A stretch of DNA of 14,080 nucleotides from NCBI GenBank assembly GCA_012518475.1, contig JAAYSB010000271.1, positions 1-14,080 of the forward strand, written 5' to 3'. Below the pieces are notes generated by a model. The model saw nothing but the letters and a program-made list of their open reading frames with translations, was not told where the DNA came from and searched no databases. The stretch's first letter is position 1. Every line of letters begins with the position of its first letter. Below, piece by piece: positions 1-6,209 of the stretch. A program made the translations under genes and the position numbers. Origin of the DNA: Intrasporangiaceae bacterium (GTDB lineage: Bacteria > Actinomycetota > Actinomycetes > Actinomycetales > Dermatophilaceae).

Positions 1-1
1 C

Positions 2-691
2 CCGGCCCGTCTTGACGCCGGAGTGGAGGCGACCGCGACGACGAGCCCCGCCGGCGCAATCCTTGCGAGCACCGATGCGGCCCGGGCTCTGCTCGCGCGG
101 GACGGGACGGGACTACTCGACGAGGCGATCGCGATCGTGCGTGCAGCCCGCGAGCGGCTCGCGGAGGTGCCCGGACTGGTGATCCTCGATGGGCCGGACG
201 TGGACCCCCTCAAGCTCGTCCTCGTGCTGCCGGGCACCGGTGCGGACGGCATAGCCGTTGAGCAGGACCTCATCTCCGGCGGGATGCCGGTCGAGTCCGC
301 CGACCGTGACGTCCTCATCCCTATGGTCGCGCTCGCCGACTCCAGCGAGACGGTGCGGCGGCTCGTCGACACTCTGGTCGGGTCACTCGAGCGGCACCGT
401 GGTGAGCCACGTCCGGTGGTCAACGCCGCCGCCTATGCCGTCGACCCAGTGACCGTGCTCCCGCCGAGGGAGGCATTCTTCGCCGAGGCACGCCCGGTCC
501 CGATCGCCGACGCCTTCGGACGGGTATGCGCCGAGCTGGTCGCCCCCTATCCCCCAGGCATCCCGGTGCTCGCCCCCGGCGAAGAGGTCACCGAGTCCGC
601 GCTCGCGGCTCTGCAGGCAGCCCGCGCGGCAGGTGTGCGTATCGCGTATGCCGCCGACTCGAGTCTGGCGACGCTGCGCGTGGTCCGCTGA
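2..691 (+). CDS. Orn/Lys/Arg decarboxylase, C-terminal part (5' end outside window)
   Basis: This is the 3' end of a PLP-dependent group III amino-acid decarboxylase gene. The frame is open from base 2, so any in-window start (e.g. GTG at 23) is internal. The visible 229 residues begin just before a TSPAGAILASTDAAR stretch, which in this family follows the PLP-lysine region at the end of the large domain. They run into the C-terminal domain, marked by APYPPGIPVLAPGEEV. The catalytic lysine lies upstream and cannot be checked. Family members decarboxylate lysine, ornithine or arginine to polyamines (cadaverine, putrescine, agmatine) in the cytoplasm. Substrate cannot be assigned from this fragment. 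The next gene starts 126 bp downstream with its own promoter-like hexamer. Family assignment is firm. Confidence 0.9.
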   Translation, partial: PARLDAGVEATATTSPAGAILASTDAARALLARDGTGLLDEAIAIVRAARERLAEVPGLVILDGPDVDPLKLVLVLPGTGADGIAVEQDLISGGMPVESADRDVLIPMVALADSSETVRRLVDTLVGSLERHRGEPRPVVNAAAYAVDPVTVLPPREAFFAEARPVPIADAFGRVCAELVAPYPPGIPVLAPGEEVTESALAALQAARAAGVRIAYAADSSLATLRVVR

Positions 692-805
692 CTCCCTCGC
701 GGCCGTCCTCGGCTGGCAGCACATGGGCGACGATGTGTGGACCGGACTCGTGATGTTCTGGCGGGGCATCTCCGTGCGGGAGGTCACGGGCTGCCGGTTC
801 GCAGT

Positions 806-811
806 GATACT
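806..811 (+). promoter_or_regulatory. Putative -10 box of NUDIX gene (leaderless)
   Basis: The hexamer GATACT, preceded by T, ends 6 nt before the ATG at 818. A transcript starting about 7 nt downstream would begin at the start codon, and no Shine-Dalgarno sequence is seen. The same arrangement recurs at other genes in the window. No convincing -35 box is visible. Confidence 0.4.
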
Positions 812-817
812 GGATGC

Positions 818-1330
818 ATGACCTCACCCCGGTACAGCGCGGGGCTGCTCCCCTACCTCGTCGACGAGGAGGGCACGCAGGTGTTCCTCGGCCACATGGG
901 CGGTCCGTTCTGGGCGCGCAAGGACGAGGCGTCGTGGTCGGTCGTCAAGGGGATGTACGACCCCAGTGAGGAGGACGCGCTGAGCGCGGCGAAGCGCGAG
1001 TTCCGGGAGGAGATCGGCGTTGAACCCCCCGCTGGCGAGGCTCTTTCCCTCGGTGAGCTGCGCGCCTCGCGAAAGCTCATCACCGTGTATGCCGTGCCCT
1101 CCGACTCCTCACTCGCCTACGTCGGCAGCAATGTGGTCTCGATCGAGTGGCCGCCGCGGTCGGGCAGGATGGTCGAGTTCCCCGAGACGGACCGCGCTGC
1201 CTGGATACCGCTCGAGGAAGCCCGCCGCCTCATCGTCCGCGGCCAGCTGCCCATCCTCGACCGTCTGGAGCACTTGGTCGATCCAGGATCGCCAGGCGTG
1301 GGTGCGCGAGATGACGCGACGCCCTGCTGA
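818..1330 (+). CDS. NUDIX hydrolase (predicted NTP pyrophosphohydrolase, COG4119-like)
   Basis: This 170-residue cytoplasmic protein belongs to the Nudix superfamily, which hydrolyses nucleoside diphosphates linked to another group using divalent metal. The Nudix box spans residues 45-68, with the metal-binding REFREEIG core at 60-67. An SAGLLPYL start followed by GGPFWARKDEASWS resembles the MutT-like COG4119 subgroup. The box has one extra residue between its first Gly (G45) and first Glu (E52) compared with the canonical G-x5-E spacing. The ATG at 818 is chosen because homologous sequence begins there and a -10-like hexamer lies 6 nt upstream. The frame stays open upstream to 737, but those residues look non-coding. 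The gene converges on the antiporter 14 bp away. The substrate is unknown. Confidence 0.85.
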   Translation: MTSPRYSAGLLPYLVDEEGTQVFLGHMGGPFWARKDEASWSVVKGMYDPSEEDALSAAKREFREEIGVEPPAGEALSLGELRASRKLITVYAVPSDSSLAYVGSNVVSIEWPPRSGRMVEFPETDRAAWIPLEEARRLIVRGQLPILDRLEHLVDPGSPGVGARDDATPC

Positions 1331-1331
1331 C

Positions 1332-1345
1332 GGTCTGGGCAGACC
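1332..1345. terminator. Small hairpin between convergent genes
   Basis: GGTCTG-GG-CAGACC is a perfect 6-bp inverted repeat filling the 14-bp gap between the NUDIX and antiporter stop codons. It has no T-tract and is short, so a role as a bidirectional terminator is tentative. Confidence 0.35.
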
Positions 1346-2973
1346 TAGGCGTCGAGGGGGACCTGGACCACGCTGCGTTCGGCCTGATCCTCCTCGGGGA
1401 TCTCCTCCTCGAGGGGTGGCCGTATCTTGCGTAGGACGACGGCAGCGACGGCCAGCGCTACCAGGACGACACCGAGGCCGATCACACCTCGCTCGGTGAC
1501 CGCGAAGGCGATGTAGCCGAGGAGTGCGACGACAGCACCGAGCATCGCGTACGGCAGCTGTGTCGTGACATGGGTGATGACGTTGCTGCTGGCGCCGGTG
1601 CTGGACAGGATGGTCGTGTCGCTGATCGGGGAGCAGTGGTCCCCCCAGACTGCACCGGCGAGCACCGCGCCGAAGGCTGCGAGAAGGAGTTCGTCCCCGC
1701 CCTCGACGTTGTTCATGATCTGACCGGCGACGGGTAGCAGGATGCCGAATGAGCCCCAGGACGTGCCGGTGGAGAAGGCCATGGCGCCGGCGAGGACGAA
1801 CATGAGCGGGATGAGCCAGGCGGCCGACAGGCCACTGCTCTCGACGAGTCCACCAAGGAATTCCCCGGTGCGGAGGGAGGCGATGAGATCCCCGAGCATC
1901 CAGGCGAGGATGAGGATCACGACGGCCGGGAGCATCGACTTGATGCCCTCCCAGACGCCCTTCCCGAGGGTGCTCGCCGAGAACCGCGGGTTACTCGAGG
2001 TGTAGCGCAGGTAGTAGTACAGCGCAGAGCCGAGACCGAGGATGCCGCCCCAGATCAGGGCCTCGCTGACGTCGGTCTCGGCGAGGATGTCCATCACCGC
2101 CCACGATCCGCCGGCGGAGTACCCGGTCCAGACGATGCCGGCCATGACTCCGAGGACGAGGAGGACGAAGGGGATGATAAGCGCCCGCATCGCGCCGGGG
2201 TGGTGCACCGGCAGGTCCTCGGCGATCTCCCCGGGGATCTCCTCGCCCGGTTTGTATGTCCTGCCCTCGGTGATGGCCCGGTGCTCCTCGCTGCGCATGG
2301 GGCCGAAGTCCAGCCGAAGCCCGATCGTGATCCACACGATGCTCACGGCCGCGATGGCGTAGTAGTTCAGGACCGCTGCTCCGAGGAAGCCTTCGACACT
2401 GCTCACCGTGAGTGCAGACGTGGCGATGATGGGCGTCATGATGCCGATGATGCTCGCGCCCCAGCTCGAGAAGGGCGCGAGGACTGCCACAGGCGCCGAG
2501 GTCGAATCAATGAGGTAGGCAAGCTTGGCTCGAGAGACGTGGTACCGGTCGGTCACGGGTCGGGACACCTGGCCGACGGCGAGGGCGTTGAAGTAGTCGT
2601 CGATGAAGATGACCACGCCGAGAACACCGGGAAGGATCGTTGCGCCCCGGCGGCTGTGGATCCGCTTCATCGCCCAGTCGGCGAAGGCCAGTGTCCCACC
2701 CGACATCATGACCAGCGCGGTCACAACCCCGAGCATCAGGGTGAACAGCAGGATGTAGACGTACCAGGTGTTGATCCACCCCTCGTCCCAGAAGATTGCG
2801 GCGAAGGCGTTCCAGGTGAGACGAAGAGTCTCAAGTGGATGGGCGTCGGCGACGAGGAGCGCGCTGGCCAGCACACCGGCGCCAAGGCTGAGCAGCACCC
2901 GCCGGGTTGCGATGACCAGCCCGATCGCCAGCAACGGCGGCAGGATGGTCAGGATCGGATAGCTGTCGGTCAC
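1345..2973 (-). CDS. Na+/H+ antiporter, NhaC family
   Basis: This 542-residue polytopic membrane protein resembles the NhaC/ion-transporter superfamily, which exchanges cytoplasmic Na+ for external H+ and supports pH and salt homeostasis. Hydrophobic segments run through most of the chain, with a hydrophilic loop at about 221-260 and an acidic C-terminal tail from about 519. Family signatures visible are FIDDYFNALAVGQ (123-135), SRAKLAYLIDSTSAPVAVL (147-165) followed by PFSSWG (167-172), STGTSWGSFGILLP (401-414) and WGDHCSPISDTT (443-454). The GTG start is supported by a strong AAGGAGG four to five bases upstream. The gene is divergent from the PH-domain gene with 194 bp between. Both of its Tyr-Ala pairs use TAC codons, unlike most other genes here. 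Whether the substrate is sodium or another cation or organic ion cannot be settled from sequence. Confidence 0.85.
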   Translation of the reverse strand: MTDSYPILTILPPLLAIGLVIATRRVLLSLGAGVLASALLVADAHPLETLRLTWNAFAAIFWDEGWINTWYVYILLFTLMLGVVTALVMMSGGTLAFADWAMKRIHSRRGATILPGVLGVVIFIDDYFNALAVGQVSRPVTDRYHVSRAKLAYLIDSTSAPVAVLAPFSSWGASIIGIMTPIIATSALTVSSVEGFLGAAVLNYYAIAAVSIVWITIGLRLDFGPMRSEEHRAITEGRTYKPGEEIPGEIAEDLPVHHPGAMRALIIPFVLLVLGVMAGIVWTGYSAGGSWAVMDILAETDVSEALIWGGILGLGSALYYYLRYTSSNPRFSASTLGKGVWEGIKSMLPAVVILILAWMLGDLIASLRTGEFLGGLVESSGLSAAWLIPLMFVLAGAMAFSTGTSWGSFGILLPVAGQIMNNVEGGDELLLAAFGAVLAGAVWGDHCSPISDTTILSSTGASSNVITHVTTQLPYAMLGAVVALLGYIAFAVTERGVIGLGVVLVALAVAAVVLRKIRPPLEEEIPEEDQAERSVVQVPLDA

Positions 2974-2997
2974 GGCACCCTCCTTGAATCCCTGACA

Positions 2998-3003
2998 AAT
3001 CTA
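2998..3003 (-). promoter_or_regulatory. Putative -10 box for the NhaC-family gene
   Basis: TAGATT (minus strand) would place the transcription start near 2991, giving a short leader that carries the AAGGAGG ribosome-binding site at 2978-2985. The -35 position (about 3021-3026) is occupied by a CGCCCAAGGGCG palindrome at 3015-3026 rather than a consensus box. Confidence 0.35.
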
Positions 3004-3014
3004 GCCCGTTCACT

Positions 3015-3024
3015 CGCCCAAGGG
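3015..3024. promoter_or_regulatory. Putative operator half of a shared divergent-promoter motif
   Basis: CGCCCAAGGG at 3015-3024 lies within a perfect 12-bp palindrome (3015-3026). Its exact reverse complement, CCCTTGGGCG, occurs at 3143-3152 in front of the divergent PH-domain gene. Each copy overlaps the core promoter region of one gene, as a repressor site would. This is inference from position only. Confidence 0.3.
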
Positions 3025-3064
3025 CGCTCCGGCAGTGTGGGAAGAGATACGGATGGAGTGTGCC

Positions 3065-3089
3065 CCGCGGACTCCGTTGAAGTCTGCGG
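3065..3089. promoter_or_regulatory. Imperfect dyad in divergent intergenic region
   Basis: CCGCGGACT and AGTCTGCGG flank a 7-nt centre, matching as inverted repeats at 8 of 9 positions. It sits midway between the two divergent genes and could be a regulator-binding site or chance GC-rich symmetry. Confidence 0.2.
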
Positions 3090-3155
3090 AGAGTACCGAT
3101 CTTGTTATCGCCGGAGCCCCGGAGGCATTTCGAGACCCGTCACCCTTGGGCGCGC

Positions 3156-3161
3156 TAGGCT
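3156..3161 (+). promoter_or_regulatory. Putative -10 box of PH-domain gene (leaderless)
   Basis: TAGGCT ends 6 nt before the ATG at 3168, the geometry of a leaderless actinobacterial promoter. The CCCTTGGGCG motif (3143-3152) falls in the spacer just upstream. No Shine-Dalgarno sequence precedes the ATG. Confidence 0.4.
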
Positions 3162-3167
3162 CGCGGT

Positions 3168-3713
3168 ATGGGGCTCCGCGACGCTCAGCTCACCGAAGGT
3201 GAACACATCGTTCTCAGTCTGCGCACTCACCTCAAGGCGCTGTTCTCGGCACTGATCTGGGGATTGCTGCTCCTGGCCGCATTCCTTGTCATCTGGTGGG
3301 TGATGCGTGACAGAGATGGCTACGGCGTCGCCGTGTGGGTAGCCGGGGCTGTGGCGCTGGGACTCGCGGTCTGGCTCGTCCTCACGCCACTGCTCCGGTG
3401 GGCGACCGAGCGGTACACCGTCACCAATCGGCGGGTGAGCCACCGTCACGGTGTCATCACCCGTCGCGGGCGGGATATCCCGCTCCACCGGATCAACGAC
3501 ATCTCGATGGAGCGCGGCCCCCTCGACCGCCTCCTGGGGTGCGGAACCCTCGTCATCTCCGATGCGACACAACAGCACGGCATGATTCTCAACGACGTCC
3601 CCGACGTCGAGCGGGTCCACGTCCGGCTTCAAGAACTCCTCTACGCCTCCGACGACGGCTCGGATGACGGCGAGTGGCCACCGAACGAGCCTCCGCGCAC
3701 ACACCGGCGTTGA
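3168..3713 (+). CDS. Membrane PH-domain protein (YdbS-like, bPH2/DUF304)
   Basis: This 181-residue protein has two adjacent membrane segments, at about residues 23-46 and 53-75. A bacterial pleckstrin-homology-like domain follows at about 79-160, with the typical ERYTVTNRRVSHRHGVITRR entry strand and the IPLHRINDISMERGPLDRLLG segment. Such proteins are small membrane proteins of unknown molecular function; the PH fold is presumably cytosolic. The C-terminal 20 residues are acidic then basic and look disordered. A TAGGCT hexamer 6 nt before the ATG supports this start. The gene diverges from the antiporter and shares a 10-bp motif with it. Its one Tyr-Ala pair uses TAC-GCC, as in the antiporter. 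It is followed directly by relic sequence, so its C-terminus may have been altered. Confidence 0.8.
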   Translation: MGLRDAQLTEGEHIVLSLRTHLKALFSALIWGLLLLAAFLVIWWVMRDRDGYGVAVWVAGAVALGLAVWLVLTPLLRWATERYTVTNRRVSHRHGVITRRGRDIPLHRINDISMERGPLDRLLGCGTLVISDATQQHGMILNDVPDVERVHVRLQELLYASDDGSDDGEWPPNEPPRTHRR

Positions 3714-3968
3714 CGGACCGACACCGTCCGCTACAACGCCCCCGAGATCTTCCCAGTCAAGCCCGCAGCCGAAACCGGGCTCGTCCGAGAACACGAACTC
3801 AGCCTCTCGGCAAAGTGGCTATCCCCCGCCCTGCGGCACCTCGTGGACCGCCACATGCTGCTCGGCGAGTTTGCACAACGCTGGCTCACCCGCCGCGACC
3901 TCAAGCCGCGCACCCCCGAGCGTGCCCGGCGTGCTCTCGATCGCCCGGCCACACGAGATCAGGTCTGA
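3714..3968 (+). pseudogene. Relic of tyrosine-type integrase (N-terminal part)
   Basis: No intact gene is present. The frame between stops at 3711 and 3966 has 84 codons with no plausible ribosome-binding site and start at its head. Its translation includes VRYNAPEIF near the beginning and LGEFAQRWLTRRDLKPRT followed by PERARRALDR. This resembles the N-terminal AP2-like and SAM-like core-binding domains of actinobacteriophage integrases, where a GEYAERWL-x-RDLKPRT-x-x-Y pattern is common. The usual tyrosine position after the KPRT segment reads Ala (PERARR), and the catalytic domain (R-H-R-Y residues) is entirely missing. The position near a tRNA cluster fits a decayed integrative element. 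The call rests on pattern resemblance only; a chance match is possible. Confidence 0.45.
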
Positions 3969-4192
3969 CCGCTTCAAGGAAGTCGCCCGCGGGAGCCGGA
4001 GTCAGCCGGTGACTCCCGCGTCGCGCGCCAGTGAGACTGCGTGCGAAGAACCGCAGCCGCGCGGGCGCCGCATCGAGGTCAGCGTGGTCAGGCTCCGCAG
4101 CGCCAGCCGACGACCCTGCTGCTTCGACCTCTCGTCGTGCACCGACCCCGAGGTCGCCCAGCGCCACAGCTCATCGAGCCCGACCGCTGACC
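3969..4192. other. Geneless segment with one hairpin
   Basis: I see no recognisable coding sequence on either strand; the open frames here have no family resemblance. An inverted repeat at 3988-4020 (CGCGGGAG pairing with CTCCCGCG, plus an inner CCGG/CCGG) could act as a terminator, but no T-tract follows. The segment is probably remnant DNA between two gene fragments. Confidence 0.5.
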
Positions 4193-4620
4193 TCACGCGC
4201 CTCCTGGGGTGCGCGTCAGGCGGCCCAGCAGCGCGGTCGCCTCGTCGTTGTCAGGATCGAGCTCGACGGCGCGGCGCACGTGCTCCAGCGCGAGCTCCCG
4301 CCGACCGTCGATGCTGTGGGCCCAGCCCGTCATGAGCCACTGCCCGGCAGCGTCGGGCTGGACGAGGCGCCACAGCTCGAGCAGGGGCCAGGCGAGGTCG
4401 GTCCGGTGCATCTCGATGACCCCCCACACCGCGTCCTCGAACCGGTCCGGGTCGAGGTCGACGGTCAGGGGGTCCTCGCCCGCAAGACGGTGATAGAGGT
4501 CCGCGGCAGCTCTCACACCGCTGTCCCGGAGCGCCGGGCCCAGCGGGACGGCGACCGGCGGCACCGGGCAGCTGCGGCAGGTCCTGCCCGTACAGCACGT
4601 CGAGAACGGCCTTGGTGATC
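4193..4620 (-). pseudogene. 3' relic of serine hydrolase (beta-lactamase-like) with TPR tail, truncated and frame-shifted
   Basis: Read on the minus strand, the segment begins within 16-20 bases of the tRNA-Val 3' end with ITKAVLDVLYGQDLP. It then needs a one-base shift near 4565-4585 to continue as VAVPLGPALRDSGVRAAADLYHRL and onward to AVELDPDNDEATALLGRL. An LYG segment, a YHRL segment and a terminal helical repeat ending AVELDPDN are the arrangement seen in class C beta-lactamase-like serine hydrolases with C-terminal TPRs. The whole catalytic domain is absent. The in-frame GTG at 4564 could start a 123-residue TPR-only protein, but coding-like sequence continues upstream of it in another frame, so I favour a pseudogene. 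The serine-hydrolase origin is inference; the TPR-like helices are clearer. Confidence 0.5.
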
Positions 4621-4635
4621 AGAGGCGGTTTCTTG

Positions 4636-4710
4636 TGGTGGGCGATACTGGGTTTGAACCAGTGACCTCTTCCGTGTCAAGGAAGCGCGCTACCGCTGCG
4701 CCAATCGCCC
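4636..4710 (-). tRNA. tRNA-Val (GAC)
   Basis: A full cloverleaf can be drawn: acceptor GGGCGAT/ATCGCCC, D stem GCGC/GCGC, anticodon stem CTTCC/GGAAG around loop TTGACAC (anticodon GAC), and T arm ACTGG-TTCAAAC-CCAGT. The discriminator is A and CCA is encoded (4636-4638). It is last in the Gly-Cys-Val transcript; the relic hydrolase sequence begins right after it. Confidence 0.96.
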
Positions 4711-4752
4711 GAGTTGTGTAACTCGTGTGGTGATCGTGACTCACCAGAGTCG

Positions 4753-4823
4753 AGGTGGAGACGGGATTTGAACCCGTGTAAACGGCTTTGCAGGCCGCTG
4801 CCTCGCCTCTCGGCCACTCCACC
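4753..4823 (-). tRNA. tRNA-Cys (GCA)
   Basis: The cloverleaf is complete: acceptor GGTGGAG/CTCCACC, anticodon stem GCGGC/GCCGT around loop CTGCAAA (anticodon GCA), and T arm ACGGG-TTCAAAT-CCCGT. The discriminator is U, as expected for cysteine. No CCA is encoded, unlike the neighbouring tRNA-Val. It is the middle gene of the cluster. Confidence 0.96.
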
Positions 4824-4848
4824 GTGAAGGCGGTCTAGAAACCTTCCG

Positions 4849-4921
4849 AGCGGATGACCGGCCTCGAACCGGCGACCTCAACCTTGGCAAGGTTGCGCTC
4901 TACCAACTGAGCTACATCCGC
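4849..4921 (-). tRNA. tRNA-Gly (GCC)
   Basis: The cloverleaf is complete: acceptor GCGGATG/CATCCGC, D stem GCTC/GAGC, anticodon stem CAACC/GGTTG around TTGCCAA (anticodon GCC), and T arm GCCGG-TTCGAGG-CCGGT. The discriminator is U. No CCA is encoded. It is first in the cluster, about 24 nt after the predicted transcription start. Confidence 0.96.
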
Positions 4922-4951
4922 GTGCGCCCCGTCGCTGGGGTGCGAGGACAG

Positions 4952-4980
4952 ACATTAGCAAGTGCCTGCCGTGATTCCAA
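4952..4980 (-). promoter_or_regulatory. Promoter of the tRNA Gly-Cys-Val operon
   Basis: On the minus strand, TTGGAA (4980-4975) and TAATGT (4957-4952) are separated by exactly 17 bp, close to the consensus for housekeeping sigma. Transcription would start near 4945, shortly before tRNA-Gly. This is the best -35/-10 pair in the window. Confidence 0.7.
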
Positions 4981-5002
4981 ACCGAGGCACGCCGCCCGCC
5001 GC

Positions 5003-6079
5003 TCACGAACCGTTGCGCCGGCCCACCCGGTTGCGGATCCCGTTGACGACTCGGACCCGGCGGGACATGACCTGGCGCTCGATCGCGGTCTCCACCTCGT
5101 CACTGAGGTCGCCATTCTCGTCGCGGGCCATCGGGACGTCGAGCCAGTCCTCGAGGGATTCCTTCGCGCTCTCCTCCTGAGGCCGTCGACTCACCCAGCT
5201 GCGGAGCCGCTCGGCGAAGCTGCGCTCGTCCTGCACCGGGTACAGGTGACGCACGGCCGCATTCAGCCCGGCCCCGATGAGGACGGCGATCGCGAGGAAA
5301 TACAGCCAGATGAGGATGACGATCGGTGCCGAGAGCGGCCCGTAGATGGAGGATCCCCCGAGAGAGCCGGCGATGACGCCGCGGACGACGAAGGACGACA
5401 GGACCCAGATGGCCAGGGTGAGCAGCGCCCCCGGCACGTCCCGGAGCCACCGCTCCCGGACCGGCGTCGAGACGTGGTACAGACTCGTCAGACTGGCGAC
5501 GGTCAGCAGCGTGACGACGGGCCAGTAGAACCAGCGCAGGAAGCCCCACTGCTCGGGAAGGATCTGGCCGATGAGGCTCGGGCCGACGAGGACGAGTGGG
5601 ATCGTGACGATCCCGACGATGAGCGCGAGGACATACAGCGAGAACGACAGCGCCCGCTGCGGGACTATCCCCCGCACCCCCGACTGTCCGTACATGATCG
5701 AGATCGTGTCGACGAAGACATTCAGGGCCCGCGAACCGGACCACAGCGAGAGAAGGAAACCGACCGAGATGAGGTCGGCACGCCCCCCGCGCATGACGCT
5801 CTCGATCGTCGGGATCAGCGTCGACGCGATGACGTCGTCGGTGAGGAACCGCTCCGCCCACGAGAGGATCCCCTGACGCACCTGGTCCACGGCAACGTCC
5901 CCGACCCAGCCCCCGACATACCCCAGTCCGGCGAACAGTCCCAGGATGAGCGGCGGCAGCGACAGCAGCGCGAAGAACCCCGCCTCGGAGGCCAGCCCCG
6001 TGACGCGGTAGCGCAGGCAGACCCGGATCGTCTCGACGAGCAGCTTCCAGCCCGCGACGAGACCCGGCAGACGCCGCAT
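5003..6079 (-). CDS. YihY/BrkB-family membrane protein
   Basis: This 358-residue inner-membrane protein of the YihY/virulence factor BrkB family (UPF0761) has several hydrophobic helices and no settled molecular function. Signatures are RVTGLASEAGFFALLSLPPL near residues 25-44, LWSGSRALNVFVDTISIMYG at about 112-131, and SSIYGPLSAPIVILIWLYF near 243-261. The tail from about 282 is charged and probably cytoplasmic. I place the start at ATG 6079, preceded by a GGGAGGG element. The frame stays open to 6199, but that extension crosses both hairpins behind the polyphosphate kinase gene. GTG codons at 6127 and 6121 are alternatives. It lies 127 bp downstream of the co-oriented ppk2-like gene, with terminator-like hairpins between, so separate transcription is likely. 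Confidence 0.85.
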   Translation of the reverse strand: MRRLPGLVAGWKLLVETIRVCLRYRVTGLASEAGFFALLSLPPLILGLFAGLGYVGGWVGDVAVDQVRQGILSWAERFLTDDVIASTLIPTIESVMRGGRADLISVGFLLSLWSGSRALNVFVDTISIMYGQSGVRGIVPQRALSFSLYVLALIVGIVTIPLVLVGPSLIGQILPEQWGFLRWFYWPVVTLLTVASLTSLYHVSTPVRERWLRDVPGALLTLAIWVLSSFVVRGVIAGSLGGSSIYGPLSAPIVILIWLYFLAIAVLIGAGLNAAVRHLYPVQDERSFAERLRSWVSRRPQEESAKESLEDWLDVPMARDENGDLSDEVETAIERQVMSRRVRVVNGIRNRVGRRNGS

Positions 6080-6139
6080 GGCGTCGTTGCCCTCCCGCAC
6101 CGCGGACCCGATCACGCTCACAAACACACGGTATGCGGC

Positions 6140-6202
6140 GGCACGCCTCCCGTGCGGGAGGCGTGCCAGTCCGTGACCTGCGCGTGACCTGCGGGTCACG
6201 CG
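6140..6202 (-). terminator. Tandem terminator hairpins after the PPK2 gene
   Basis: Two strong stem-loops follow the kinase stop codon. One is at 6181-6202 (CGCGTGACC/GGTCACGCG, 4-nt loop). The other is at 6140-6167 (a perfect 12-bp stem, GGCACGCCTCCC/GGGAGGCGTGCC, 4-nt loop). GTGACCTGCG is directly repeated around the first. There are no long T-tracts, but GC-rich hairpins without T-tracts are common terminators in actinobacteria. Confidence 0.6.
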
Positions 6203-6209
6203 AGACCGG

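Noticed and set aside
692..817. Small gene or RNA between the decarboxylase and NUDIX genes
   Set aside because: Open frames here run straight into the NUDIX frame or overlap it and lack recognisable features; only a -10-like hexamer is supportable.
4193..4564. Intact small TPR protein starting at GTG 4564
   Set aside because: Family-like sequence continues upstream in another frame, and no convincing ribosome-binding site precedes the GTG; a relic fits better, though a residual short protein cannot be excluded.
3700..4635. Attachment-site duplication of a tRNA 3' end
   Set aside because: I looked for a second copy of the tRNA-Val 3' arm (TTCAAAC / GTTTGAA and neighbours) near the integrase relic and saw none.
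6080..6199. Longer N-terminus for the BrkB-family protein
   Set aside because: The added residues are encoded by the terminator hairpins behind the kinase gene and do not resemble the family; ATG 6079 has a purine-rich upstream element.
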